Shown here: positions 41,087 to 48,449 of the stretch, piece after piece
Layout: every line of letters starts with the position of its first letter
How positions within the stretch are numbered: the first letter of the stretch is position 1
Assembly (NCBI GenBank): GCA_966211675.1
Contig: CBIHPK010000010.1
Span: 19,300-83,299 of the forward strand
Direction of reading: 5' to 3'
DNA from: SCUS01 sp966211675
GTDB taxonomy: Bacteria; Myxococcota_A; Polyangia; Polyangiales; Ga0077539
DNA length: 64,000 nucleotides
The notes under the pieces: generated by a model
Seen by the model: the letters and a program-made list of their open reading frames with translations, nothing else
What the model was told of the DNA's origin: nothing
The model's database searches: none
Position numbers and translations under genes: made by a program

Positions 41087-43684
41087 TCACTTCACCGTCA
41101 CGGTGACCGTTGCGATGCCGTCGTTGCCGAACACGTCCGTCACCTTCGCCGCGATCCGGTAGCTCCCCGGCTTCTCGTACCGTGACTCCGCCGTGAAGAT
41201 CAGCGACCCGCCAGCCCCCTTCGCGCCCCGCTCGCGGAAGCTCTGCCAGTCCGTCTGGAAGATCGGCTTGCCGTCCTCGCCCACCCGCGCCCCGTAGTTC
41301 CAGTCGATGGACCAGAAGTCCACGAAGCTCTGCCAGCTCGTGGCCTTCTCCAGCCACGCCTCCAGCTCCTTCTGGCGGCCCTCCCACTTCTTGTGGTCGT
41401 CCGCGATGCGCTTGCGCGCCGCGGGCGTGCTCCCGCCACCCAGCGGCGGCAGCAACGGCCGCTGGCTGTCCAGGAAGGACCGGATGTCCACCTCGCAGCG
41501 ATCCAGCTTGAAGCGCACCAGCCGCCCCTCCGTGCGCGCGTCCAGCCGGATCGACAGGGGCGCATAGAAGGCCGGGATCGCCATCGATTCGATGACCGTC
41601 TTGCCCCCCTTGCGCTGCGCCTCGATGCGCCGCCGTACCTCGTCGATCGCGCTCGCCGGGATCACCTTGATGTCCACGGCGATCCCGAGGTCCTTCTTGA
41701 TGTCGGCGCGGTCGGAGGTGCCCGCCAGGGTGTCGAAGTCCGCCGACAGGATCGTCACCGCCCGCAGGTCGGTCTCCGCCGCCGCCTGGGCGATCGACCA
41801 CGCCTGCGAACTGGAGATCGGTCCGTCGAGCGGGCCGATGTGCACCCAGGCATTGTCCTTCTGGCCGTGCAGCAGCGGGTGAACGTCCACCGGCTCGCCG
41901 CCGAACACCCGCACCATCTCGTCGCGGTTCAGGCTGCGGTTCTGCTGGAAGTCCTGCCACGCCTCCGCCCGCTGGTAGACGCCCATGTTCTCCACGGTGA
42001 AGGGCTTGACGTCATAGCGATTGGGACTTCGAGTCTTCTTGGGCTTGCGCTCGATGTTCCCGCAGGTGTCACATTGCTTCTGCTCGAACTGGGGCGTCTC
42101 AGGCTCGCGAGGTTGGCCGTGAAGTTGGATCAGACGCTTTCGAGCGAGATGTATCGCGTACTTCCCGGCATCGATTCCGATCCATCGACGGCCAACACGC
42201 TCGGCTGCCTCACACATGGTTCCAGAGCCCATGAAGCAGTCGAGAACGAGTCCGCCAGGCGGACAGGTCATTGTGATGAGGCGAGAGACGAGAGCGGTGG
42301 GCTTCTGCGTCGGATATCCTAGTCGATCAGTCGCTTGAGAGTTCACCGGCGGGATATCCGTCCAGATATCGCCCAGCGGCTTGCCCCGTTGCTCGTCGAG
42401 ATAGCGCTTGAACCGGGGTACCGCTCCCGCGCTCGGTTGCACAACGAGCCCTGCGGCATAGGCCTCCTTCATCCTGTCTTGCGTCCAACGCCACACACGC
42501 GTCACTCCAAGGAACTCGTACGAGAGGTTTGGGCGATCTGGATTCGGATTGATCAAGCTCGTGAGCTGGTATCGACGGCCATCGGGGTCGCGTGATGAAT
42601 ACTTCTCGTCGGTCTTGGCGTCGGGCGCGTCGGAGTCATAGGGCTGGAACACCGACGAATCGTCCCAATGTCTTGTGTCTCCATTCATGTAGGCGAGGAG
42701 TGTGTCGTGACTGCTGGCCAGGCGTTGGGTCAGGAGACTCTTGGGAACTCCACGCTGCCAGATAATCTCATTCACGAAACGCTCGTACCCAAAGACCTCA
42801 TCCATCAACACCTTGACATAATGCGCCGTGTGCCAGTCGAGGTGCACATAGATGCTCCCCGTCGGCGCGAGCAGCTCCTTCAGCAGCTCCAGGCGCCTGC
42901 GCAGCATGATGAGGAAGCTGTCGAGCCCGTTTCGCCAGGTGTCCCGATAGGCAATGAACTCGACCAGCGAGGGCTCCTTCTTCGCCTCGATGTGGGCCTC
43001 CTCGTCGAGGTCGATGGTGATGGCGTTGTCCCCCCGGAAGTCGCTGTTCACCATGAAGGGCGGATCGATGTAGACGAGGTCGACCTTGCCCCGGTAGCGG
43101 TAGTCCTTCGTCTTCGGATCGCGCTCATCCAGCAGCGAACGGAGCGCGACGAGGTTGTCGTTGGTCCAGATGATCCGGTTGGGGGCCTCTTCGCTGCGGG
43201 CGTGGTCGGCCACCGCGCGCTGGTTGACGTCGAGGAGCGTGCCGGAGCCCTTCTTCGCCGCGGCGTCGTCGAGGGCGCGGGCCCTCCCGGGGCGCACGAT
43301 CTCCAGCACCTGCGAGGGGACCGCGGTGACGGCCTCGTGCTGGTCCATGCCCTGCCAGGCGAGGCGGGGCTGCTTGGGGAGCACCTCGATGGAGAGCGTG
43401 CGGACGTCGGAGCCGGCGTTCTGGATGAAGTGCACCGTGAGCGCGGTGACGTAGGGGCCCTTGCCGGGTCCGGAAGCGCCGAGCTGGAGCTGCTTGCAGA
43501 GGGCCTTGAGGGCGTCGCGGGAGAGCGCCGCGAGTACGGAGGCCAGAGAAGCGGCGTCGGAGTCGGCGATGACCCGGCGGAGGCCCTCCTCGGGGGCGCC
43601 GGGGGCGGGGGGGAGGCCCAGCGCGTCGGCGAGCTCGTGGAGGGTGTCGGCGTCGAGGTTGGCGAGCAGCGCAGGGACGGACAT
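41087..43684 (-). CDS. Beta-class DNA methyltransferase (type III Mod-like)
   Basis: An 865-residue methyltransferase from ATG 43684 (GGAG 9 nt upstream). Motif IV DPPF (207-210) precedes motif I FMGSG (484-488), the beta-class order, so it should methylate adenine N6 (or cytosine N4) and set self-recognition. The N-terminal 100 residues are helical and unlike classical Mod. A CDTC knuckle (538-541) follows motif I. The end, GSYRIAAKVTDVFGNDGIAT, looks like an Ig/PKD strand pair. The DNA for about residues 284-561, which includes the target recognition region, is near 54 % GC, while the flanks are 65-80 %, suggesting exchange of the specificity part. It is first in the tightly packed part of the operon. 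Confidence 0.88.
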   Translation of the reverse strand: MSVPALLANLDADTLHELADALGLPPAPGAPEEGLRRVIADSDAASLASVLAALSRDALKALCKQLQLGASGPGKGPYVTALTVHFIQNAGSDVRTLSIEVLPKQPRLAWQGMDQHEAVTAVPSQVLEIVRPGRARALDDAAAKKGSGTLLDVNQRAVADHARSEEAPNRIIWTNDNLVALRSLLDERDPKTKDYRYRGKVDLVYIDPPFMVNSDFRGDNAITIDLDEEAHIEAKKEPSLVEFIAYRDTWRNGLDSFLIMLRRRLELLKELLAPTGSIYVHLDWHTAHYVKVLMDEVFGYERFVNEIIWQRGVPKSLLTQRLASSHDTLLAYMNGDTRHWDDSSVFQPYDSDAPDAKTDEKYSSRDPDGRRYQLTSLINPNPDRPNLSYEFLGVTRVWRWTQDRMKEAYAAGLVVQPSAGAVPRFKRYLDEQRGKPLGDIWTDIPPVNSQATDRLGYPTQKPTALVSRLITMTCPPGGLVLDCFMGSGTMCEAAERVGRRWIGIDAGKYAIHLARKRLIQLHGQPREPETPQFEQKQCDTCGNIERKPKKTRSPNRYDVKPFTVENMGVYQRAEAWQDFQQNRSLNRDEMVRVFGGEPVDVHPLLHGQKDNAWVHIGPLDGPISSSQAWSIAQAAAETDLRAVTILSADFDTLAGTSDRADIKKDLGIAVDIKVIPASAIDEVRRRIEAQRKGGKTVIESMAIPAFYAPLSIRLDARTEGRLVRFKLDRCEVDIRSFLDSQRPLLPPLGGGSTPAARKRIADDHKKWEGRQKELEAWLEKATSWQSFVDFWSIDWNYGARVGEDGKPIFQTDWQSFRERGAKGAGGSLIFTAESRYEKPGSYRIAAKVTDVFGNDGIATVTVTVK

Positions 43685-43729
43685 GGCAACGGCTCCGGGA
43701 GGGCAGAAGAAGCGGTGGCAGGCGGGTGT

Positions 43730-43750
43730 CGCACCCCCATGGAGGGTGCG
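43730..43750. other. Hairpin between the helical gene and the methyltransferase gene
   Basis: Arms cgcaccc (43730-43736) and gggtgcg (43744-43750) flank a 7-nt loop, 46 bp before the methyltransferase start. There is no U-run. It may be a weak processing or attenuation structure. Confidence 0.3.
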
Positions 43751-43770
43751 GGAGGCGTCCGCGGGCGGTG

Positions 43771-43796
43771 GTTGTACCCTCACCTAGGGTCACAAC
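43771..43796. promoter_or_regulatory. Palindromic operator candidate upstream of the methyltransferase gene
   Basis: gttgtaccct (43771-43780) and agggt-c-acaac (43786-43796) are complementary apart from one extra base, with a 5-nt centre. It lies 87 bp upstream of the methyltransferase start in the 138-bp gap after the helical gene, where an internal promoter of the defence operon would be expected. Confidence 0.5.
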
Positions 43797-43822
43797 GGTA
43801 CCCGCGAGCAGGTGGCTGAGGG

Positions 43823-44647
43823 TCAGGCAGGGACAGGAACGGGGGCGGGGGCGGGCTTCGCGGCGGGGGTGGCGCGGGGCGCCCGGGCGAGGTCGTCGGC
43901 CATCTCGGCGTAGGGCTTGAGCAGGAACCTCGCGAGCGCGGCGGTCTCGGGGCGCTTGGGACTGACCTGGGCGGCGACCTTGAGGAGGTAGTCGCGGAGG
44001 GCGGCCTGCAGTTCGAGCTGGAGGGTGCGGGTGCTGGTGACGGCGTCGGGCGCGGCGGGGGTGGCGCGGGAGAACCCGAAGGCGGCGCCGAACTCCTTGT
44101 GGGCGGTGAGGACGGCCTTGAGGAAGCGGGTTCCCCCGAGTCCGTCGAGGGTCTCGGCGGTGGCGGGCTCGGCGAGGATGGCGACGAGGCGCTGGGCGAC
44201 GTCCCACTGGCGACGGGGGCGATAGTTGATGAAGCGGAGTCCGTCGGTGGCGAAGAGGCGCTCGTGGAGGGCTTCGGCCTCGGCGCGACCGGGGATGAGG
44301 TCGTCATGGAGCAGGCGGGCCGCGTCGAGGAACTTCTCCAGAGCGCGCCACGACTCGTCGGCGGAGGTGTTGGCCGTCGGGGCGTGATGGGTGGCGCCAG
44401 ACGCGGGAGCGGGCGCCGGGGCGCGGCGGCTCTCGGCCTCGCGGAGGGCGTCGCGGGCCGCGATGAGGGCGTCGTAGGCGTCCTCGACGACGGGAGCGAG
44501 GGACTTCGCGTGGGGCAGGGAGGGGTCGGAGGCCTTCGGGGAGAGGGCGGCTTTGACCTGCTGCTGGAGCTGATCGACGACGCCGATCAGGTCACCGGTC
44601 TGGGCCGTGGTGGGGAGCTCGACGGATGCGATGTCTTTCCAATCCAT
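43823..44647 (-). CDS. Helical protein of unknown function, first gene of the putative defence operon
   Basis: A 274-residue soluble protein from ATG 44647, preceded by AGGAGG at about 10 nt. The longer frame to 44788 only adds low-complexity Pro residues. It is predicted mostly helical: acidic/Leu-rich helices (GDLIGVVDQLQQQVKAAL, VVEDAYDALIAARDALREAE), a Pro/Ala linker, a conserved-looking core (LRFINYRPRRQWDVAQRLVA, GTRFLKAVLTAHKEFGAAFG) and a Pro/Ala/Val tail. No Cys, no membrane helix, no known domain. It shares strand with the methyltransferase module 138 bp downstream, so it may be a regulator or accessory subunit, but membership is unproven. Confidence 0.72.
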   Translation of the reverse strand: MDWKDIASVELPTTAQTGDLIGVVDQLQQQVKAALSPKASDPSLPHAKSLAPVVEDAYDALIAARDALREAESRRAPAPAPASGATHHAPTANTSADESWRALEKFLDAARLLHDDLIPGRAEAEALHERLFATDGLRFINYRPRRQWDVAQRLVAILAEPATAETLDGLGGTRFLKAVLTAHKEFGAAFGFSRATPAAPDAVTSTRTLQLELQAALRDYLLKVAAQVSPKRPETAALARFLLKPYAEMADDLARAPRATPAAKPAPAPVPVPA

Positions 44648-44738
44648 TGGGGGAGTCCTCCTATTGGGACAGGAGGGTAGTGGATGGAGCGGGGGCGAGG
44701 GAAGGGGGAAGTTGGAGGACGGAGCGATGAGCGCGGAA

Positions 44739-44873
44739 TCAGGGAGCGTCGGGGGTGGCGGCTGTGTCGGCCGGGATGGCGGCATCAACGCTGGCGTCGT
44801 CAGGAGTGGCGGCGTCGCGGGCGTCGCAGGAGGTGGTCCAGTATCCGAGCGGTCCGCACACCTGCTGGCCGAA
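44739..44873 (-). pseudogene. Ghost C-terminal fragment of a lipoprotein
   Basis: In the same frame as the Cys-rich lipoprotein gene just upstream (stop TAA 44894-44892), a second stop TGA and then an open stretch of about 44 codons read FGQQVCGPLGYWTTSC, followed by an Asp/Ala/Pro/Thr-rich tail to a TGA at 44739-44741. The QVCGPxGYW pattern and the tail are typical of secreted myxobacterial repeats. It has no start or signal of its own, so it looks like a decayed remnant. The remainder of the 44648-44891 gap shows nothing else. Confidence 0.35.
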
Positions 44874-44891
44874 TCAGGTCACACCAAACAA

Positions 44892-45506
44892 TTACCTGCA
44901 TGGATACTGAGGATTAGAACTTCCAGCGCAGAGTTGCGGAAATTGGCACTCCGCATGGCACCACGCGCCGTGCGACGATGGGCAACCGCAGACAATCCAA
45001 TTGTTTGGGCATGTACTTGGACGGCTTACGCAGGAACCACCCGAAGTGAGTCGATACGTTCCATTGGGACAGGAGCTAGAGCTGCGACAGTAGTCCGAAC
45101 TGGGAGCACAAACTCCACCGCCAGTGGATAGGGTCACACAGCATCCCGAAGAGCATTCCGACGCCGACGAGCATTGTTGCAAACATACCGTCCCGGAACC
45201 CTGCAAATTCACGCAGGTCTGATTGGATGCACAGCCGCCAGGACAGGTCGAGCCGCCACTGCCGCCACCGCCGCATGAAGAAGAAAACCAACTCCAGTCG
45301 GCGCCACAGGTGCCAGAGCTGGGCCCAGACAGAGTTCCTGTCTCACACAAGCCCGAACTACCACACCATCCACAACCTGCGCGTGCGGCACAAGACGAGC
45401 AGTTCGTACTCGATGCACATGGATCATTGGACACACATCCGCTGATGGTGTCGACCCCGAACGCTGTCATTGCTAGAATAACAATCCAAATGCCACGCTT
45501 TTTCAT
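44892..45506 (-). CDS. Small cysteine-rich lipoprotein
   Basis: A 204-residue lipoprotein from ATG 45506 (MKKRGIWIVILAMTAFG signal, lipobox TISGC, Cys24). It has a plexin-like knot (CSSCAARAGCGWCGSSGLC), then Gly-rich linkers and further disulfide motifs (CPGGCASNQTCVN, CSSASECSSGCCVT, CPNNWIVCGC). At about 53 % GC it stands well below its neighbours, which suggests recent acquisition. No enzymatic domain is seen. Such small secreted Cys-rich proteins in predatory bacteria may be toxins, inhibitors or adhesins; nothing in the sequence decides between them. The next gene upstream is another small Cys-rich protein on the same strand. Confidence 0.8.
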   Translation of the reverse strand: MKKRGIWIVILAMTAFGVDTISGCVSNDPCASSTNCSSCAARAGCGWCGSSGLCETGTLSGPSSGTCGADWSWFSSSCGGGGSGGSTCPGGCASNQTCVNLQGSGTVCLQQCSSASECSSGCCVTLSTGGGVCAPSSDYCRSSSSCPNGTYRLTSGGSCVSRPSTCPNNWIVCGCPSSHGAWCHAECQFPQLCAGSSNPQYPCR

Positions 45507-45719
45507 GACGACCTCAATGAATTCGATGGACGTAGCGAACGAACTACAATGCGCGCTGTCGCCCAAGCCACCCGTCGAAAGTATTTTCCCACCCCTCTCC
45601 GCACCGCCCTCCTGGCGAAGCGTTTCAATCTGCGGCCTGGGAAGAAACCTACGAAGGGTGGCTTAAGACTCGACATCCCCAATGTTGCTCGTCCAGCGGG
45701 CGATCATCTTCGACAGCGC

Positions 45720-46025
45720 TCACTGCCCCTGATCCGTCCCCGATGCGCCACGAGGTGACACGCTGCAAGGCACTCCTGCTCCCTGAGGGTTGCAGTTGAC
45801 CGAACAGCAGTTGTAGTCCGAGCGACAGCCTCTGTCGTCGGTGCTGGTCTCCAGACACCTCTGGTAGCTCCGTTGACACCGCTCGCGACAGTCTGACTCC
45901 TCGTCGAGCCGCGAGACACCCCGAACATTGTCGAATCCGGTGCTACCAGCCTCGCCGATCGTCGCGGCAGAGGTGCTACCGGCACCCATCAGAACGAAGC
46001 ACGCGATCAGATAGATCCTGTTCAT
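45720..46025 (-). CDS. Small secreted cysteine-rich protein
   Basis: A 101-residue protein from ATG 46025 with a clean Sec signal peptide (YLIACFVLMGAGSTSAATI, cleavage after Ala-X-Ala near residue 20). The mature part of about 80 residues has eight Cys in a compact pattern (DCRERCQRSYQRC, RGCRSDYNCCSVNC, PC), suggesting four disulfides. No family was recognised. It is AT-richer than most of the window. The divergent LuxR-type regulator begins about 50 bp away, so that regulator may control this gene and perhaps the neighbouring lipoprotein. A gap of 213 bp to that lipoprotein holds nothing I can name. Confidence 0.75.
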   Translation of the reverse strand: MNRIYLIACFVLMGAGSTSAATIGEAGSTGFDNVRGVSRLDEESDCRERCQRSYQRCLETSTDDRGCRSDYNCCSVNCNPQGAGVPCSVSPRGASGTDQGQ

Positions 46026-46076
46026 GGAGAGGACAATCCCCGGTTGAGGGGCCGGTCACAATACGCAGAATTACGT

Positions 46077-47042
46077 ATGGGCGCGTTTCCTGAGGGAACG
46101 CGCGAGCACCATGTGACGCAGAAAGTTGACGCCATGGTCCCGATCGCCTCTCCTGACGTGATGGGAGAGGTCTCCGCCCGGGTGGTTCACGCGGTGATCG
46201 AGGCTGCTGAGGCTAAAGGAATCGATTCGGCACCGCTCCTGTACGGTCTACCCTTCACGCGCTGTGAGCTGCGAGAGTGGACGCGTCGAGTGCGCTGGGA
46301 CGACTACATGGAGATCTTCGATCGACTGGACCGAACCCTTGAGCGAGAGCAATTGCTCAATGTCTTCCGCGACTACCATAAGCAGTATCCCGAACTGGGT
46401 GCGCTCGCTGGCGCGCTGGTCAGTCCGGTAAGGTTCGCCCGCCTCTACCTCTCGATGGCGGTTGCGGCGGTGCCGCACATCCAGAGCAAGATCACATTCA
46501 TATCGGATTTTGAGGTCCATCTTCGGATGGAAATCCCGCCTCCGTACCGCGACGGCAGAGTCTATTTCGAGTTGAGCGTAGTCGCCCTCGAAGCTCTCAC
46601 CTGCTACCTCGGCCTGCCTCGCACTCGCGTCGACGCCGAGGTCGCACCCCGGTCCGCTCTATTCAAGATTCAACTGCCTGCGTCCCGCACGATTGCGTCG
46701 CGCCTGCCTGGTGTCGGAAAGGATGTAGCTGATCGCGCGCTCGCTCTCATCGCGTCGCTCCAGGGCGACCTGACCATGGGAACTACCGTGACCAATGCAT
46801 CATCGAGCTCCGGGGATGTCGACATCACGGCCCGCTTGAACACTGCGACAACGCGGTGGCTGTTGACCCCGCGGGAGGCCGAGGTGCTCGGACTGCTCGT
46901 GCGCGGCCGAAGCAACAAGGAGATCGCGAGCGACCTGGGTTGCTCCCCGCGCACGGTCGAGATCCACGCTGCCCATCTGCTGGAGAAGTCGCGTCATCGG
47001 AGCCGTGCGGAGTTGATCTCGGCTTTCTGGTCGCAGCACTGA
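46077..47042 (+). CDS. LuxR-family transcriptional regulator
   Basis: About 321 residues if started at ATG 46077; TTG 46044, GTG 46113 and ATG 46134 are also possible and no ribosome site decides. The N-terminal 190 residues resemble the ligand-binding arm of AraC-type regulators (LLYGLPFTRCELREWTRRVR, WDDYMEIFDRL), an unusual partner for a LuxR domain. The C-terminal 65 residues are a clear GerE/LuxR helix-turn-helix: LTPREAEVLGLLVRGRSNKE with IASDLGCSPRTVEIHAAHLL. It would bind DNA as a dimer. Its lower GC matches the two adjacent Cys-rich protein genes, which it faces divergently, so it may be their regulator. Confidence 0.83.
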   Translation: MGAFPEGTREHHVTQKVDAMVPIASPDVMGEVSARVVHAVIEAAEAKGIDSAPLLYGLPFTRCELREWTRRVRWDDYMEIFDRLDRTLEREQLLNVFRDYHKQYPELGALAGALVSPVRFARLYLSMAVAAVPHIQSKITFISDFEVHLRMEIPPPYRDGRVYFELSVVALEALTCYLGLPRTRVDAEVAPRSALFKIQLPASRTIASRLPGVGKDVADRALALIASLQGDLTMGTTVTNASSSSGDVDITARLNTATTRWLLTPREAEVLGLLVRGRSNKEIASDLGCSPRTVEIHAAHLLEKSRHRSRAELISAFWSQH

Positions 47043-47189
47043 CGCCGAATCAAGAACTCAGTCGAAACGTGGGCGGTCGCCCCCTCCGCTTCGCTCCGGG
47101 TGAGGCGTCGTCCGTGGACGTGGGCGGTCCCTCGCCAGGGTTCCCCCCCATCGGCCATCCATCCGCGAGACCGGACAACCCCGTAGGTC

Positions 47190-48413
47190 TCACATCCCCG
47201 CGGTCTCCTCCAGCTCGCGCCCGCCCGTCTCGGGCAATAACGCCAGGATCAACCCCAGCGCCAGCAGCGGGAAGACCGCCGTCGCACCCACCACCGGACC
47301 CCATCCGTGGAGGTCGGCGAGGTAGCCCACGAGCGGCGGCGAGAGAACGTACCCGATGCGCCCGAGGAGGTTGTTCGACCACGCGAAGGCGTCGGCCCGG
47401 TACTCCGTCGGGAACAGCTCCGTCGAGAAGGCGTTGAGCACCGGCAGGAAGGCGCTGCACCCGAAGACCGCCAGCACCAGCGCTCCGGTGAGCGCCCCTC
47501 GGCCGTGGAGCGAGTACGCCGCGAACACCCCGGCGGACAGCACCCCGTAGATGATCACCGCGCCGCGCTTTCGTCCGACCACGTCGAGGAGCTTCCCCGC
47601 GAGGAAGACCAGCGGCATGGAGATCAGCGCGGCGACGGTGATGGCGCCCCCCACCTGCGCGTCGGTGAAGGAGCGCTCCTCGACGGCGAATCCCTTCCAG
47701 AAGGTGATCGCGTTCTGAGTGCACACGTACGAGAGGAACCAGATCACGGCCATCTGGAGGACGCGTCGGAGGTGCGGCGTCTGGAGCACCGCGAAGAGGT
47801 CTCCCTGAGCCGCCGTCGCGCCCCGCGCCCGGGCCTCCTCGAAGCGCCGCGTCTCTCGCAGACCGCGGCGCGCGTAGGCCATGATCGTCAGAGGGACGGA
47901 GCCCACCACGAAGACCATGCGCCACCCGATGGGGCTGCGGAGCATCAGCGGGACGAGGCCCGCGCATGCGATGCCGCCGAGCGACGAGCAGGCCTGGAGG
48001 ATGCCGATGATGGTTCCGCGGCGGGCGGCGGGGAACTCCTCGGCGGCCATGACCATGGCGATGGTCCACTCGCCGATCAGGAAGACGCGGGCGAGGCTCT
48101 GGAAGAGGCCGAAGACCACCGCGTTGGGGGCGGCCGCGGAGGCCAGCGAGGTGAGCGTGTACCCGACGATGGTGATGGAGAGCACGCGCTTCCTGCCGAT
48201 GCGGTCGGCCATGCGGATCAGCAGGTACGCGACGATGGTGCCGAAGTTGATGAAGGCGAGGAGCCAGCCGATGCCCGAGCGGGAGAGGTGGAAGTCCGCG
48301 CGCAGGCTGGGGAGGATCTGCGCGATCGCGAACATGTCGTAGCCCTCGAAGAAGGTCGCCACGCTCAGGAACACCAGCAGGCGACGGAGGTACGGAGAGA
48401 GGGGCTCGCTCAT
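47190..48413 (-). CDS. Major facilitator superfamily transporter
   Basis: A 407-residue inner-membrane transporter with about 12 helices. The cytosolic loop 2-3 signature of MFS is present as MADRIGRKRVLS and repeats in the second half as LLDVVGRKRGAV. The segment FEGYDMFAIAQILPSL in helix 1 and EEFPAARRGTIIG after helix 4 place it among sugar or aromatic-acid/metabolite:proton symporters. Length and topology are normal. The substrate cannot be told. It begins at ATG 48413 and is separated from the membrane glycosyltransferase-like gene upstream by 36 bp, so it may be the third gene of that group. Confidence 0.9.
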   Translation of the reverse strand: MSEPLSPYLRRLLVFLSVATFFEGYDMFAIAQILPSLRADFHLSRSGIGWLLAFINFGTIVAYLLIRMADRIGRKRVLSITIVGYTLTSLASAAAPNAVVFGLFQSLARVFLIGEWTIAMVMAAEEFPAARRGTIIGILQACSSLGGIACAGLVPLMLRSPIGWRMVFVVGSVPLTIMAYARRGLRETRRFEEARARGATAAQGDLFAVLQTPHLRRVLQMAVIWFLSYVCTQNAITFWKGFAVEERSFTDAQVGGAITVAALISMPLVFLAGKLLDVVGRKRGAVIIYGVLSAGVFAAYSLHGRGALTGALVLAVFGCSAFLPVLNAFSTELFPTEYRADAFAWSNNLLGRIGYVLSPPLVGYLADLHGWGPVVGATAVFPLLALGLILALLPETGGRELEETAGM

Positions 48414-48449
48414 CGGGCGCGGAGTCTCTCACCGCTCGCGAGCGCGGCG

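Noticed and set aside
35857..44647. Assignment to BREX, DISARM or Dnd systems
   Set aside because: No PglZ, BrxL, DrmA-C or Dnd gene is present; the methyltransferase and helicase are of type III R-M kind.
44871..44894. Selenocysteine read-through of the TGA after the Cys-rich lipoprotein
   Set aside because: A TAA precedes the TGA in the same frame, so Sec decoding cannot extend the protein.
47067..47129. Twelve-base repeat acgtgggcggtc at 47067 and 47118
   Set aside because: Only two short GC-rich copies in a 147-bp gap; chance is a sufficient explanation.
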